Positions 13,197 to 25,214 are shown, counted from the stretch's first letter. The stretch is 64,000 nt of DNA from Capitulum mitella (GCA_030062745.1 CP099854.1:10566014-10630013), one strand, 5' to 3'. Notes: generated by a model not told the origin, from the letters alone. A program made the numbers and translations.

Positions 13197-13330
13197 GGCT
13201 ACAATGCTATCCACAACACCCTCCAGCTCCGGCTACAATATTATCCACAGCCCCTTTCCAGCTTCGGCTATAGTCTTATCCACAGCCCCAGCTCCAGCTC
13301 CAGCTCCAGCTCCAGCTCCATCTCCAGCTC
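13197..13330. repeat. 34-35-bp repeat (3 copies) merging into a CCAGCT hexamer tract
   Basis: GGCTACAAT or its variant GGCTATAGT starts at 13197, 13231 and 13266, each followed by a form of TTATCCACAGCCCC. The third unit runs into CCAGCT repeated about seven times. The hexamer looks like an expansion of the CCAGCTCC word already present in each longer unit. Confidence 0.8.
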
Positions 13331-13489
13331 TACAGCTCGGCAGCTCGGCAGCTTCGGGCGGCCGCGGGCCGGACCACCTCGTTACCCGGCGCTGGCCCGA
13401 TGAACTTGTGCAGCTTTACGAGCCAGCCGCCACGTGCAATCGATACGGCCGTCCGGCGCCACCGATCGGCAGCTCATCGGCGCCGACGG

Positions 13490-14880
13490 ACGACAGCCAC
13501 AGACAGCAGACAACAGTCGCCGGTCGGCAGACGGCAGACAACAGTCGCCAGCCGGCAGACAGCAGACAACAGCTGGCAGATAACAGACAATAGTTGTCGG
13601 ACAATAGATAATAGATATCAATCAGCAGACAACAAACAACAGCCACCAGTCGACAGACAACAGACAAGTCAGTAGACAACAGACAATATATAACGGCTGG
13701 TATACAACAGACAATATATATCAGCCGGCAGACAACAGACAACTCCCGCCAGTCGGCAGATAGCAGACAATGGACACCAGTCGGCAGGCAACAGACAACA
13801 GATATCAGCCGCCAGGCATCAGACAGTAGCCGGAAAACGCCAGACAACAGATACCAGCAACCACACTGTAGACAACAGACATCAGCCAGCAAACAATGGA
13901 CAACAGCCGGCAGACACTAGGCAATAGACATCAATCGACGCACAGCAGACAGAGAACACAGACAGCGCACAATAGACAACGCCATGCAGACAGCAGACGA
14001 CAGGCAGCAGGCAACATGCCACAGACCGCGAAAAACATACAACAAACCACGACAGACAATCGGCGACCGACAACCGAAGGCAGACATCAGCAGTCAGGTA
14101 GAAGACAACAGACAAGCAGACACCACACAAAAGGTAATAAGCAGCAGACAGTCGATATCAGACAACAAACAGCAGCCGGCACATAGCCAACTTCAAACAA
14201 CAAACAGCAGGTAACATACCACAGACAGTGCAAAGCAGATCGCGACAAAAGACAGCAGGCAACAAACGACAGACAAAAGAAACATCACACAACAGCAAAC
14301 AGCCAATAGACAACATACCGAAGACAACAAAAAGCATCAGCCGACGGCAGACAACACACAACAAACAGTGAACAGTACAAAAAAGAACAGAGAGGTAAGA
14401 GGAGACTGAAAACGAAGGAAATCGGACGTCATAAACGGACAGCAGACAGCAGACGGCACAAAACATAGATCAGAAAACACTGAAGCTGAAGGCGGGCAGT
14501 ACATAGCAGACAGTTGACAGAGACGATAGGCAATCGACAGAGACAACATATAACAGACATACACAGCGGGCAGATACAGAGACCGTAGACAGGCATAGAA
14601 ACAGACCAGTCAGACACAGATACGGAGAGAAAACAAAAAGAGGTACATAACAAAGAAGTAGAGTTACGGACAGAATCAGCGCAGACAGAGACGTAGTCGG
14701 GTCAGAGACATCAGACCGAGCCAGAGAGTCGGGGTCAGGGACAGGGACCAAGCGATGAGGAGAGAGACACAGCGAAGCAGTTCAGACCGATAGGCAGACA
14801 CATGCACAAACAAGCAGAAACGGTCCGTCGTACAATCAGCCAAAACAGTAAAGTTACGGACAGGCACGCAGAAAAACAAA
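13490..14880. repeat. Degenerate CAGACAACAG-rich array, ~1.4 kb
   Basis: The plus strand is almost free of T and is built from CAGACAACAG, CGGCAGACA and similar words at irregular spacing. Regularity is best at 13490-13900 and decays towards 14880. The minus strand therefore has long frames rich in L, C, S and V, which should not be taken for membrane proteins. The vocabulary mirrors the CTGTCTG-rich region at 29.8-30.6 kb on the opposite strand. Confidence 0.75.
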
Positions 14881-16540
14881 CAAAGAAGGGCACCTTAACC
14901 ACCTGAGCATGTTGCTCCTTATTACTGGAACGTTGCTGCCTACCCTGCATGGCCAGCTTTTTTACTTTTGCGGTCGTAAATGAAGGTTGACATTAAAGGT
15001 TACTAAGCAGTAAGTACGAAGCCACGCCAACAGACATTTTGCAAGGCCAACAGGGAGACACGAGCTAACAAACAAGACCAAAATAGAATAACAGGATCTG
15101 GTGTTACCTAAGACGGTTGGCAAACTATCTGACGCAACCAAGCCGCAATCGTGTGTGAATGCATTGCTGCCTATCTATGTTATCTACGTATCAATGGAGA
15201 CGGACCTTCCAAAATCCAGAGAACAGGAATCGACCCTTGGGAAAAGGGCAGGGCATTGTTCCGATGGTCTCACAATCATCCGGCTCACCGGGCCCCGTTC
15301 TGTCCAATCGACTGCATTCAAGCTAAGCAGAAACCCGCGCCCACTACAGAATCTGAACACCGCACCGCCCGCCGCCTGGACGATTCAACACCATCACCCC
15401 TCCCCCAACACAGACAGACAGACACACACACAAGCCGAAACTGCCCACACCTTTATTCACGCCTACCGAGACCAGCGAGCTGCGCCGAGCCGCACCAACT
15501 GAAATCTGCCACAAGAGCTGGTGAGCAGCTGCGGCTGACGCGGGCCGGATCCAGGCATCGGCCACGGCCGCCCACGTCTCCGGCCGTTTAGCTATCTTTG
15601 TCTCCTGTGTCGATTACCTGTCTCCTCTGATTCTGCCCTTTCACTGTGCCGTGAGATGTAGTGACGGTGTCCCCATCCACCCCCCACACCTGAGGGAGAA
15701 GGGGCTTTCCGTTGGGCTAGCCATCCACTAGCCGTCTCCTCCGAGACTCACCCTCCGTGCCTAGTTCTTATCAGCATTCTTTCACTCCTCTTCCACTGTC
15801 TCACTGGTAACAACTCCTTTCCGATTCCTTTCCATCCCTGTTCCTCATTTCTGCCCAGGCGTATGAAGTGCTGCACAGGAGACCACGGAACGCGCCGTTC
15901 AACACGTACCGATCCAGAGCGGAGGCAGGAAGACGAGTCCAATCCACGCGGACTCGATAGGAATCGAGTTCGAGAACGCGGAATCGTGTTCGGCTCTACT
16001 GGCCACCGGGAATAACCACCGAAAGAGACTCCCAGCTTCGTCCCCGCTCGTTACGGAGTTGAGGGACGTCTCCCACCCACGCATCCCCCCCTCATCAGTC
16101 TCCGGCGCAGCGCAGCGCGAATCACTCGCAGGAAGCTGCACGTGAAATCGGCTCGTCATCCCGCGCTGCAGCCGCGTGCCGTGCAAGCTCCCAGTCCAGG
16201 TCTCCCTCTCTCGCCTGTCGCCGGACAGAGGGACCTGCCCGGAGACGGGCGCAGCGGCCGCGGCCGCGCCGGGTCGCCCCGGTCACCCCGGCCCGGGCGG
16301 CGGTCACTGACCGCCCGGCCAGGTCAGGCGGCCGCATCTGCGCGACGCACGCGCTTCCGGGGCGGCGGCGTGCCGCCCTGCACCGTGCACGGCGGCGCGC
16401 CACGATGCACGACTGTGCACGGCCCGTGCGTGGCCCAGGCGGCGCTGTCTCTGTCCCCGTCTCGCCGATGCAGCTGCGCTCTGACGCCGCAGGCGCAATG
16501 AGGCGCGGTCAGCGTCGATAAACCATCCGAGAAAAGAAAA
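14881..16540. other. No gene recognised
   Basis: Unique-looking DNA, with an ACAGACAGACACACACA tract near 15410-15432. Frames are short and without recognisable domains. Confidence 0.45.
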
Positions 16541-16640
16541 GCTAAAGGCTGGAATCGAACTCGGACCTCCTGCGTCACGGGTGGGAAACACTATCTGAGT
16601 CCGCGCCGCCCTCCTCAAGTCCTTATCAGATAACGAGGCC
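16540..16640 (-). repeat. Probable tRNA-derived SINE fragment
   Basis: Read on the minus strand, GAGTTCGATTCC (16562-16551) resembles a tRNA B box, GGTTCGANNCC. About 30 bases upstream, GACTCAGATAGTG resembles an A box. The intervening GTGACGCAGGAGGTCC is typical of tRNA-derived repeats, and a T-rich CTTTTCTTTTC follows. The T stem is imperfect, so a functional tRNA is unlikely. Confidence 0.45.
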
Positions 16641-16904
16641 AGCGCGGACGGCCGCAAACGCCACTCACCTGGCCGTCCGTAGATCACGTGACCAGGTGCG
16701 CCGGTCACGTGATTCGCGTGCAGAGAGGCGGCACATCACCGGTGCAGGAACAGCCTCTTGCCTGAGCTCGCCACCACACGGCAAGGCGCGGAGCCGGCAC
16801 GGCAATGGCGTCTTATTTATTTTTGCGCACATAAACTTTGTATCGCACGCAGACCTGTGCACCCGCTTAGCACCAGCTATGAAACGACACCTACCGTCCT
16901 CGTC

Positions 16905-17640
16905 ACGCATGTAGGAATTAATCGTCCACCTCTCCGCAAACGGAGGATCCAAGCCCAACAAGTTCCACACTCACATGGTTGGCATCTTGCCAATGATGCC
17001 CTAAATCTTGTTTGTCCTGGATAGCGTTTCTGATTTTGCAGGCCACCACAAACTAGCGCCTCCAGCATCATCGGCTGCCAAGCCAACGGCCTGAATGGCC
17101 AAGGGGTACACCCCAGCACGTGCGTCCCGAACACACCAGGCTGCCGTCATTGGCATGCAAAACAGCCAATTTTATCGACTGCCACGTATCGCGTGGTCCT
17201 GTCCGCCAATTTTCAGCATCCCATTGGTAGTGGTTTTGCGTTACGTAGGTAGAAATGGGTCGTGCACCTCCCCACAACCCGAAGATCCCAAGTCCACCAG
17301 GTTGCACGCTCACATGGATGGCAGCTTGCCATTGATGCCCTAAATCTTGTTTGTCCTGGACGGCGTTTGGAACTAGGCAGCCCACCACGAAAACTTGGCG
17401 CCTCAAGTATCAAAGATTCCCAAACCGAAGGCTTGAATGTCACGCGGGTACAGTTCAGGACGTGCGTTCCACCTAGGCCAGGCTTAAGCTCTTGAAGTGT
17501 AAAGCAGCCACAGGTATCGATTGCCGCGTATCTCGTGCTCCTGGCTGCAAATTTTTCAGCATCCCAGCGGCAACACTTCTGCGGCAATGAATGAGAAGTG
17601 TTAATGTTGGGCACCTCGCGCTCCACGTGCAAGTCGCACC
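16905..17640. repeat. Tandem repeat with ~340-bp unit, two copies plus a partial third
   Basis: The words CACTCACATGG, GATGCCCTAAATCTTG and TTTGTCCTGGA occur near 16970-17020 and again near 17308-17360, an offset of 339 bases. Further pairs, such as TTTTCAGCATCCCA, recur at about 346. A third copy starts near 17605. Divergence is considerable. Minus-strand frames from both copies share GTHVL and PGQTRFRAS at the peptide level, but the frame shifts between copies and no family is recognised. Confidence 0.85.
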
Positions 17641-17792
17641 CCCGTTTTGGCCTGAATCCATCAAGAGTATTTTGGTAAACCTGATATTGAAACTTTCAAC
17701 ATGGAAAGCGAGGCCCGAGCCATCGAAAAAAAACTAGAGAAACTGACGAAATCTTAGAAAGCCGTCTCGTTCCTGCAAACATGTTGAAATGA

Positions 17793-17812
17793 ATACATAC
17801 ATACATACACAT

Positions 17813-17860
<48 letters not shown>

Positions 17861-17886
17861 TATACATATGTATATATATATATATT
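17793..17886. repeat. Compound (TACA)n-(CA)n-(TA)n microsatellite
   Basis: ATACATACATACA, a short CA run, then about 16 AT dinucleotides and interrupted TATATA to 17886. Confidence 0.95.
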
Positions 17887-20721
17887 ACATATCATTTCCA
17901 ACGTCTCATATAGATGTCTGTTCCCCTATGGATGACAGTAACCACATTTTGATGAGGATTCCGCTGGAGAGGCCTTCTCCGTGCGTCCTATTTAAGCGCG
18001 CCACGCTTTGCTGCCCCGGAGTTTTGAATAATCGAGGATGGTTCCCGATACTGGAAAGAAGTGATTACCATCTCGTAGTCATCACTTGATCCGCAGACCG
18101 CAATCGTGACAAAATATCAAATATCAAACTACTACATCACAATCTTCCTGACCACATTCCGCTGCATCGTTTGAAGAGATTATTTACGCGTGCGACCAAC
18201 AGAAATCGATCTCAGAGTCCATCACCACGGAAAACACCCCCCTCCCCCCACCCCCACCAGCCACATGCAGTTAACAGACATCAGAGCGATCCCGCAGCCA
18301 GACCTCCCTGTCACCACAGGAGTCCGTGTTCCCTGGTCCGGCCAGACTGCACCAGTCAGCCGCCACTGCCGGCGGCGGCGGCGGCGGCGGCGCGGCGGCC
18401 TGGCCTGCCGGCGCTCGGTACGCTGCAGTGATTGCAACACTGCAGCCGGCCACGTGCTGGCCGGGCGCGGTCGGCCGGCCACTCCGGGCCGAGCACAGGT
18501 GGACCTTCGTCTGCCGGCGGCGTCTGGGGTGGACCGAGCAGGCCGCCCCTGGCCAAGGGTCACCGCCCCAGGTCAGGGGTCACGACAGGGATCAGGGCGG
18601 GGTGTCAGGCTACGGGACGCATGAAGGGGGTCAGACCAGACAACGGCCGCCCACCCGTCACTCGCTTCGCCGTGTTCTAACCCTTCCCTTCCGTTGTCAG
18701 GAACATCGGCGTCACCCGCGGCAGCATACGAACCGCACCCATCGCCGCCCCGGCCTGGGACCGGCCAGCCTCCGGTCCTCCGCCCGCCGTGCGCCGTTCA
18801 CCGGCGCCAAGCGTCGCGTCGACGGTGGCCGACGTCGTCGACACCGACGGCGCGGCGGCCGGCCGGCGAGCGGCCGCAGCGGCGTGACGGCGGCCGCGCC
18901 TCTCTCCGGCGGCCGCCAGCCGGCCGGCCGCCGGTTACGCAAGTCCCGGCGCGGCCGCCGCCCCGCCGGCGCGCTTCCCCGGCCGTGCCGTGCGCCGCCG
19001 GTGAAAGTGGCGCACCGGCGCGCCGGCCACGCCGCCGTTTGCGACACGGGCGCCGCTTTCGCCGCGCTTCTGCCGCCGCGCCGGAACGGCTCGAGTCTGA
19101 GCGACGGAAGACCGTTCAGTCAAGTCAGCGGTCAACAGAGCACTACTAGAGTAAGGAGCCACGCAGCACTGCGCGCGAGGTCCGGGCTCGAGTCGAGGCG
19201 GCGGCGACTCGTCTCCGGGAGCTGCCGATTCGAGCTGGCCCGAATTCGAGACAAGTCGACACTGCCGCCCCGCGGCGGAGTCGGGCCAGAGCCGAGTCGG
19301 CCGGGTTTACGCGACCGGGCCCGGGGCCAAATTCCGAGCCCATCTCCGACCCACCCGTCGAACCTGCGGCCTCAGAAATTCCGCTCCCCGACTGTGGCGC
19401 TATCCCGGGCCAATAACTATTCTTACTACTCGCCGTGATGCATAATGTACTACGTTGTGATTCGGCTCGGAGAGTCACCGGGTTGGTTCGCGTTTGTTTA
19501 ATCTTCGGCCGGTGTTCACATTACCACCGCCAGCCGTCCCACAATGGTAGACGTTTGCTTCAGTCCGTTTTGACCGCCGTCACACCGCACTGCCGTGACT
19601 TATCTCTGCCTGTGATCCGCAACAAACGCGGGACGCCGCGCCACGCAACTGCTTGCTAAGAGCGGTTTCACCTTTCACTGGGCGTTCACCCGATTGCCGC
19701 CCGAAAATGGTGACCCCTGACCCAGGAGCAAACACTGGCCGCGACCTCTGACCTCGACATGAGGCCGGAAAGGGCGGGGGCACGCGGATAGCGCTGCTGT
19801 ATCAACGTAGTCATTCAAAAGTACGCGATTAGGGTAAACCACATTGAAAACGGTTGTTTGCATTTATGAGATCATGGCGTTCTTCCACAGAGCGAAAACA
19901 TGCAGTTCGTGTAAAATTTCTTTGCGATACCAACGTACCAAAGACCATCACGAAAACACCGCTCACGACATGAGCAGCCTTGTCATCAACTGCGCAGGAA
20001 GCCCTCCGAACAGGCGACCACAAATCATTCCACGAGAAATCCGAGCATCTGACGTATTCGGTAAGACAAAAAAGATCACGTCCTGGATTGTGTGATCAAG
20101 GATGACCAGTCGAAAACCTCTTCCCGATCAGCGCTCCCAGTCCCCAGCATTGAGCCTTCACAAGATCCGCCGCTTGCCTTGGCGCTGAACCCATTTGCCA
20201 GCATGAGCCTCAGACCTGTCGGCTGGACCTGACCCGGCTTCACGCGTGTCGCTCCGGGTGAGCGTTATCACACTCCCGGCACGCGCCAGACGACAGCTCG
20301 TCTCCCGGAGTCGCGCGTTTGTCGCCAGCACGGCTCGCGGCCTGTTTATCTCGGACAGCGTGTGTTAACACGGCTGTGTGGATGTCCGACACGCGCTCAG
20401 AGCCCGGACTTCTCTTATCTGATCGACGTAACCAGCTACGGGTCAGATTAGCTACGGCAGCCCAAAACTTCAGGAGCCGAGCACCGTCCGACTTTACGTG
20501 GAACGGGCTGCGACGGCATGAAAAAACGGCGCCTCTCCGCCGGCAGAGCTGCGGCGCCTTTCACGGTCATGACAGAACGATATTTTATGAGGACGCGCCC
20601 CCTTTAAAAAAACGCCAGCCAATTCTGCACAACCACAACTATAAATTAGCCACTCTGACGGTGTCAGCCACGACTCTGCTTCGCAAAACGTACGTGAGCC
20701 GTGCCAGACGCCCGCCCTCGG
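17887..20721. other. GC-rich DNA without a supported gene
   Basis: Includes a CGG tract at 18368-18395 and a 370-codon plus-strand frame (18326-19438) overlapped by long minus-strand frames. Its composition is arginine-, proline- and alanine-rich, as expected of stop-poor DNA. A pyrimidine tract ending in TTGTCAG near 18700 resembles a splice acceptor, but no exon can be defended. Confidence 0.45.
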
Positions 20722-20850
20722 TCCACAGGAACGTCCGTCAACAGTGCAGAGAATCGAACACCGACGGTACAGAGGAACGTCCATCAACAGTACAGAGGAC
20801 TGACCACCAAAAGTACAGAGCGACCACTGACAGTGCAGAAGACTGACAAG
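20722..20850. repeat. 22-24-bp degenerate minisatellite, about five units
   Basis: Units end in CAGTGCAGAG, CGGTACAGAGG, CAGTACAGAGG, AAGTACAGAG and CAGTGCAGAAG, each preceded by a variant of AACGTCCRTCA or GACCACC. Confidence 0.7.
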
Positions 20851-21649
20851 TGCATCTGCTCCGCGCAGACCACGCACCATGGGGGGGAGAAGGTGAGCAG
20901 AGGTCCTGCAGGTGCCCAGCACATGGGTGGCTGGTGCACGGTTGCCCGGTACACAAATGCCCGGCACACAAGTGTCGGATACACGGGTAAGCCTCCTCCG
21001 TTGGACCCCACGCAGCGCAGACGGGTTCACTTAATGGTAGGGTCTTTGCAATCCAAGAGGCGGCGCCCCCTGAGAGAAAAGACGTCGAAGGCGACTGACA
21101 AAGTACAAAATAAATCAGAGCCAACGAGGCACCCAGGTAAAAGGAATGAATTTGTTAAACAGGACAAAACGCCGGCAGCACGAACATGAACTACTGGCTC
21201 TTGGCGCCGTTGACCTTTCTTCATATCAAGATACCTTTAGTACGCTGTAATGGTGGTCCCACAACGCTCATTACTAGAGACGAAGCCGGAAGCGTGGGAT
21301 ATTCCAAGCGTTTCTTGAGAGGCTGCGTATGTGCTTCCACCGGACACAGCAATACATATGTCCACGTGTCGCGCCTCAGAAACAACACCCGACCACTCCC
21401 GATACCAGCGCTGAGCGCCGCGGTCAGCCGCTCAGAGCTGCTGACTCCATCAGCCGCTGCAGCGCCCCCCCCTCCCGGCGGCGGCGCACCGGCCGGACGT
21501 GGTGGCGCCGGGCCGGGAGGGGGGGGGGGGCACACCTCTGACACCACGCCGGAAGTCCGCGGGCCCCCGCTACCAAAACAAACAGGAGCGAGGTCGGGCG
21601 GCACGAGCGGCGCCGGCCGGGCAGGCCGAACGTGCCCGCCGCGGCCAGA

Positions 21650-22315
21650 CGGAGAGCGGCCGGCAGGCAGCCGCCCCACCTGGCCGGACCTGGCCGGACC
21701 TGGCCAGAGACCTGCCCAGAGACCTGCCCAGAGACCTGCGGCCAGCAGGAGAGCGGCCGGCAGGCAGCCACCCCCACCTGGCCGGACCTGGCCGGACCTG
21801 GCCAGAGACCTGCCCAGAGACCTGCGGCCAGATGGAGCGGCCAGCAGGCAGCCACCCCCACCTGGCCGGACCTGGCCAGAGACCTGCCCAGAGACCTGCG
21901 GCCAGACGGAGAGCGGCCGGCAGGCAGCCACCCCCACCTGGCCGGACCTGGCCGGACCTGGCCAGAGACCTGCGGCCAGACGGAGCGGCCGGCAGGCAGC
22001 CGCCCCACCTGGCCGGACCTGGCCGGACCTGGCCAGAGACCTGGCCAGAGACCTGCCGCAGGACCCGGAGGAGCCCCCCACCTGGCCGGACCTGGCCGGA
22101 CCTGGCCAGAGACCTGCCCAGCGGCCTGCCTGGACCTGGCCGGCGACCTGGCCAGAGACCTGCCCAGCGGCCTGCCTGCACCTGGCCAGCGACCTGCCCA
22201 GCGGCCTGTCCAGCGACCTGCCCAGCGGCCTGTTCAGCGACCTGCCCAGCGGCCTGTCCAGCGACCTGCCCAGCGACCTGTCCAGCGACCTGTCCAGCGG
22301 CCTGCCCGGACCTGC
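21650..22315. repeat. 12-bp-based higher-order minisatellite
   Basis: The basic word is GACCTGSCCAGA or GACCTGGCCG in runs of two to five, separated by a spacer containing CGGCAGGCAGCC. That spacer recurs at 21661, 21758, 21842, 21918 and 21990, at distances of 97, 84, 76 and 72 bases. After about 22100 the array becomes a simple 12-bp run of the GCGACCTGCCCA/GCGGCCTGTCCA type. Because 12 is a multiple of three, 280-380-codon frames are open on both strands. They are periodic in all frames and are not credible proteins. Confidence 0.9.
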
Positions 22316-23382
22316 GCGCGGCTGACGCGCCGAATCCGGCTCTGACGATGACGGCAGACTGTGAGGTGACGGCAGATTGTGAACGGCAGGCCGTCAGCGG
22401 CTCGGCCGGACCCGGCAGGCTGTAAATCACGTGTCAGCAGGGTCCAGACGGCTCCGCCCGGTGCGGCTGGCAGGACGGGCTCTGGTCGGTGACGCCCCGC
22501 GTGTGTCGCCAGACGCCATCAAACCGCAGCCGTCCGCTCCGGCAGATCGGAGCAGAGCCGGGCAGGCCGGCGGCCGTCCGCCGCGGGTCACCGAGGTCAC
22601 CAGCGGGCCTCCCGCCGGCCACGCCAGGTCACCAGCGGCCGAGCGACGATCGCCCCCCCCCCCCCATCCCCGCCGAGGCAGCGAACTGCGCCGGGGTCGT
22701 AACGGGCGACCCCAGCGAAGTGAGAGCACTAGCCCGAACCGGCACAGACAGTCGCGTCCGGTGAGCCAACGTGAGCCAAGCCACTGCGGGAGCCCCTGAG
22801 GCCCGCCTATCAGTACGGAACTGAGGCTGGAACACTCCTGATCGCTGGCCAACCGGTGAAGGAAAGAAAAATGTAGTTCCATGACAGGACCGACGCGCCC
22901 CGGCGTCGTCGTCGAACCGTTCTGCGGTGACGAAAGTCCCGCCGGCTGGGGTCAGCGGGTCAGCAGGCGGTCAGTGACCTCTGCCGTCCCGGCGGTGGGG
23001 GGGATTCCTGTTCGGGCGGCCTCGCGCCCACCGCCGGCCGCCGGCGGCACGTCTCCCCGAAATAGCTCCGGTCGGCCGAGCCGGCGGCGGCAGACCACGG
23101 CAGGGTCCCCCCTCCCCGACAGCGGTGCCACACTCACCCACACGGAGGGGGCGATTCTGAGAGGCTGTCGGAGAACCTGTCTCAGACGCCATGGACGGGC
23201 GAGAGCAGACAAGACCAGTTAGCCGCCAGGACTAGTAGGTCTGCTTGCGCACGTGCGCGTGCTATTCGGAGTCCAGGCACCCGAGATCCGTCACTGAGAC
23301 GAATCAGCGCGCCTCTGACGACGTCACGTGACGATGTTACGCATCGAACCGAGCCGGGGAGGGGCCGGAGCCGGACACTCAC
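22316..23382. other. GC-rich DNA, possibly intronic to the minus-strand exon at 23.4 kb
   Basis: Contains a C13 run at 22653-22665. If the exon at 23383-23447 is real, this stretch is its first intron. On the minus strand a second short ATG frame near 23190 also runs to a GTGAGTG, but I cannot decide whether it is an exon. Confidence 0.35.
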
Positions 23383-23447
23383 GGCTGCTGCTGGTACCCG
23401 GCCGACGGTCCCATGCTGGGCTGGTACGCCTTATTCTGGAAGTTCAT
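23383..23447 (-). CDS. Putative first coding exon of an unidentified gene
   Basis: On the minus strand, ATG at 23447 lies in the favourable context AGCACCATGA. It opens a 21-codon frame plus two bases that ends precisely at a GTGAGTG splice donor (intron begins at 23382). The peptide begins MNFQNKAYQP and is rich in Q, P, G, S and Y, a composition common at disordered N-termini of small membrane-associated or RNA-binding proteins. It has no diagnostic motif. About 110 bases upstream, GGCTGTTTCAG (ending near 23560) could be an acceptor, implying a non-coding exon before it. I could not identify the next exon, so gene identity is unknown. This is the best gene signal in the window. Confidence 0.4.
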
Positions 23448-23687
23448 GGTGCTGGTGGGCGGCGCCTGACGACCCCCGGTGGCGCCCCATACTGTCGTGA
23501 CCACGGAGAGGTGCTGCTGAGAGGAGCTCCAGTCGCTGAAACAGCCGGCGCAGGCCACGTCAGGTCGCTCACGGTCACCACACGTCACGCGGGGTCACTC
23601 GAGGTCACACAGACGGGCTCCGGGCACTGCAAAGGCCACGGGGTCGCCGTTGTAGCCGCGTTCAGCCGTCGCCGGGTCATCAGGTCC

Positions 23688-23722
23688 GGCACGGTTCGCT
23701 GACTTGTCCAGCGAACCGTGCC
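23688..23722. repeat. Perfect 14-bp hairpin
   Basis: The arms GGCACGGTTCGCTG and CAGCGAACCGTGCC flank the 7-base loop ACTTGTC. It lies in the CpG-rich area upstream of the putative minus-strand exon. Confidence 0.9.
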
Positions 23723-23769
23723 ACGGCCGGAGGCGGCGCAGTAGTTTACACTGCCCGCCGTTCGGCCTG

Positions 23770-23850
23770 GAAAAATACGCGGCCGTCCGGGATCGAACCG
23801 CAGCCCTTTCGTCACAAGACGACTGCGTGCCGCGGCCCGCCGCTTCCGGC
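23770..23850 (-). repeat. tRNA-like sequence, possible SINE head
   Basis: On the minus strand, GGTTCGATCCC (23799-23789) matches a tRNA B box. It sits in a T-arm-like context with four of five stem pairs, preceded by CTTGTGACGAAAGGGCTGC, which resembles an anticodon loop and variable region. The D-arm is not recognisable and no acceptor stem forms, so this is a relic rather than a tRNA gene. Confidence 0.35.
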
Positions 23851-25214
23851 TGCCGTTCAGAGGTCAGGACGCGCGGCCGCAGCACGCTGGGGAGGACGTT
23901 CGTGAGACAGGCCCAGACAGCTGAAAACGTCAGCAGACTGTACAGTACACGCCAAGCTGGAAGTACCATTTAAAAAAAAATTGTGGAAGCAAATACCAGC
24001 TTACTGTTTTGTCTTTCCACGCAACACCTTCCAAGAAATGTTTTAGTTTTCGTGACGGCGAATGCACCTGGATCCTCATCGAACATTAACGTCCCACCCA
24101 CATCACGCGCAGTCCGCTAACGTGAAGCGGGGCGTGGTAGTCGCCAGCCGAAGTCTGGGGGGGGGGGGCGACTCGTGATGTCTAAATTATTCGCTTGCCC
24201 ATCATTCACGGCTCTGCCCACATTAGCGCAAGGATCAACAGACGTTACGACTATCGGTAGCACCGAGTTGTCGCAATACTTCATATTTTAGGGCCGTAAA
24301 CACTGCATAACAACATCACATTCAATGTTAATTTACATGATAGTCGCAACGGGCATGGCGACTTCAAGAGATGGCGTGTTTTACTGCAAGATGCACGTCT
24401 GAATCCTTTCACATGGTTACGGTTGACAAACAGGATAAACAATCCAATGAAAACAATAAAAAGGCTCAGAGGGGCATAAGCGAACCATACGTTGATGCGC
24501 ATATATAAAGTCGAAAGGCAAGCACTGAAAGGGACCGCAGCAACTATAAAGCTCAAGTCTACAAACAGAATGAGCCCCTCCCCTCCAGTTCAGAAGAGCT
24601 TTAGCATGTCATGTTAGACGCCTCTTCTTCCAGAACGTAGAGCCTTCTTCTCGTCCTTTTAGGTAGAATGCCTCTTCCGGAACGCATGATATCACGGATA
24701 CTTTAAAAGCTAACATAGCGGTAACCTCACAAGTTGCTGTTTAAGTGAACCTGACAAGGTTCACTTAAACAGCGATTTTCCCGCCTGCCGCTCCAACAAG
24801 ATAAACGTGTTTCACACGGAACGTATTTTTCCCCCAAGTTTCCGAGAGCCCGCAAAAGGAATACAATGGGCTCGTCTCTCCAAATATACCTCGCTGACAC
24901 TCAGCAAGGCTGTCCTCTCAACACGCGTCTCTCTCGCCCCCCGCCTCTCCACGCAACATTTCGCCCGCCGCCCGTCAGCGGTGACTGCTCGGCCCCCACG
25001 GTCATCACGGCCGACCTTGCCGTCCTGCACCAACGGCCGGCGGCGAGAGCCAGACGCGAAACACGGCGCCAACAGGCGGGCGCGCCGTCACTACACGGAC
25101 GGGGCCGTCAGCCGAGTCCACTTCAAAGGCCCGCCCGACAGCCGAGACCACTTCAAAGTCCCGCTGGAAGGCTGGCCACACGATCAACGCCGCCCGTCGA
25201 GTGCCGATCCGCCG
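23851..25214. other. No gene recognised
   Basis: Contains a run of 11-12 G near 24161 and the hairpin listed at 24736. A 91-codon minus-strand frame at 24281-24556 has one hydrophobic stretch but no other support. Confidence 0.4.
24736..24773. repeat. Perfect 17-bp hairpin with 4-base loop
   Basis: GCTGTTTAAGTGAACCT, loop GACA, then AGGTTCACTTAAACAGC. The 38-base snap-back is perfect; the flanks do not continue the pairing. Confidence 0.95.

Noticed and set aside
13416..14950. Apparent multi-pass membrane proteins rich in L, C, V and S on the minus strand
   Set aside because: They arise from translating the complement of CAGACAACAG repeats; there are many overlapping frames and no conserved motif.
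16551..16602. Functional tRNA gene
   Set aside because: B- and A-box-like words are present but the T stem is imperfect and no acceptor stem pairs.
18326..19438. 370-codon plus-strand frame
   Set aside because: GC-rich stop-poor DNA; long frames overlap it on the other strand, the composition is R/P/A-rich, and no domain is recognisable.
21186..22430. Frames of 280-380 codons on both strands, proline- and arginine-rich
   Set aside because: They cover a 12-bp-based minisatellite that is open in all frames; no non-repetitive domain, signal or splice context supports a protein.
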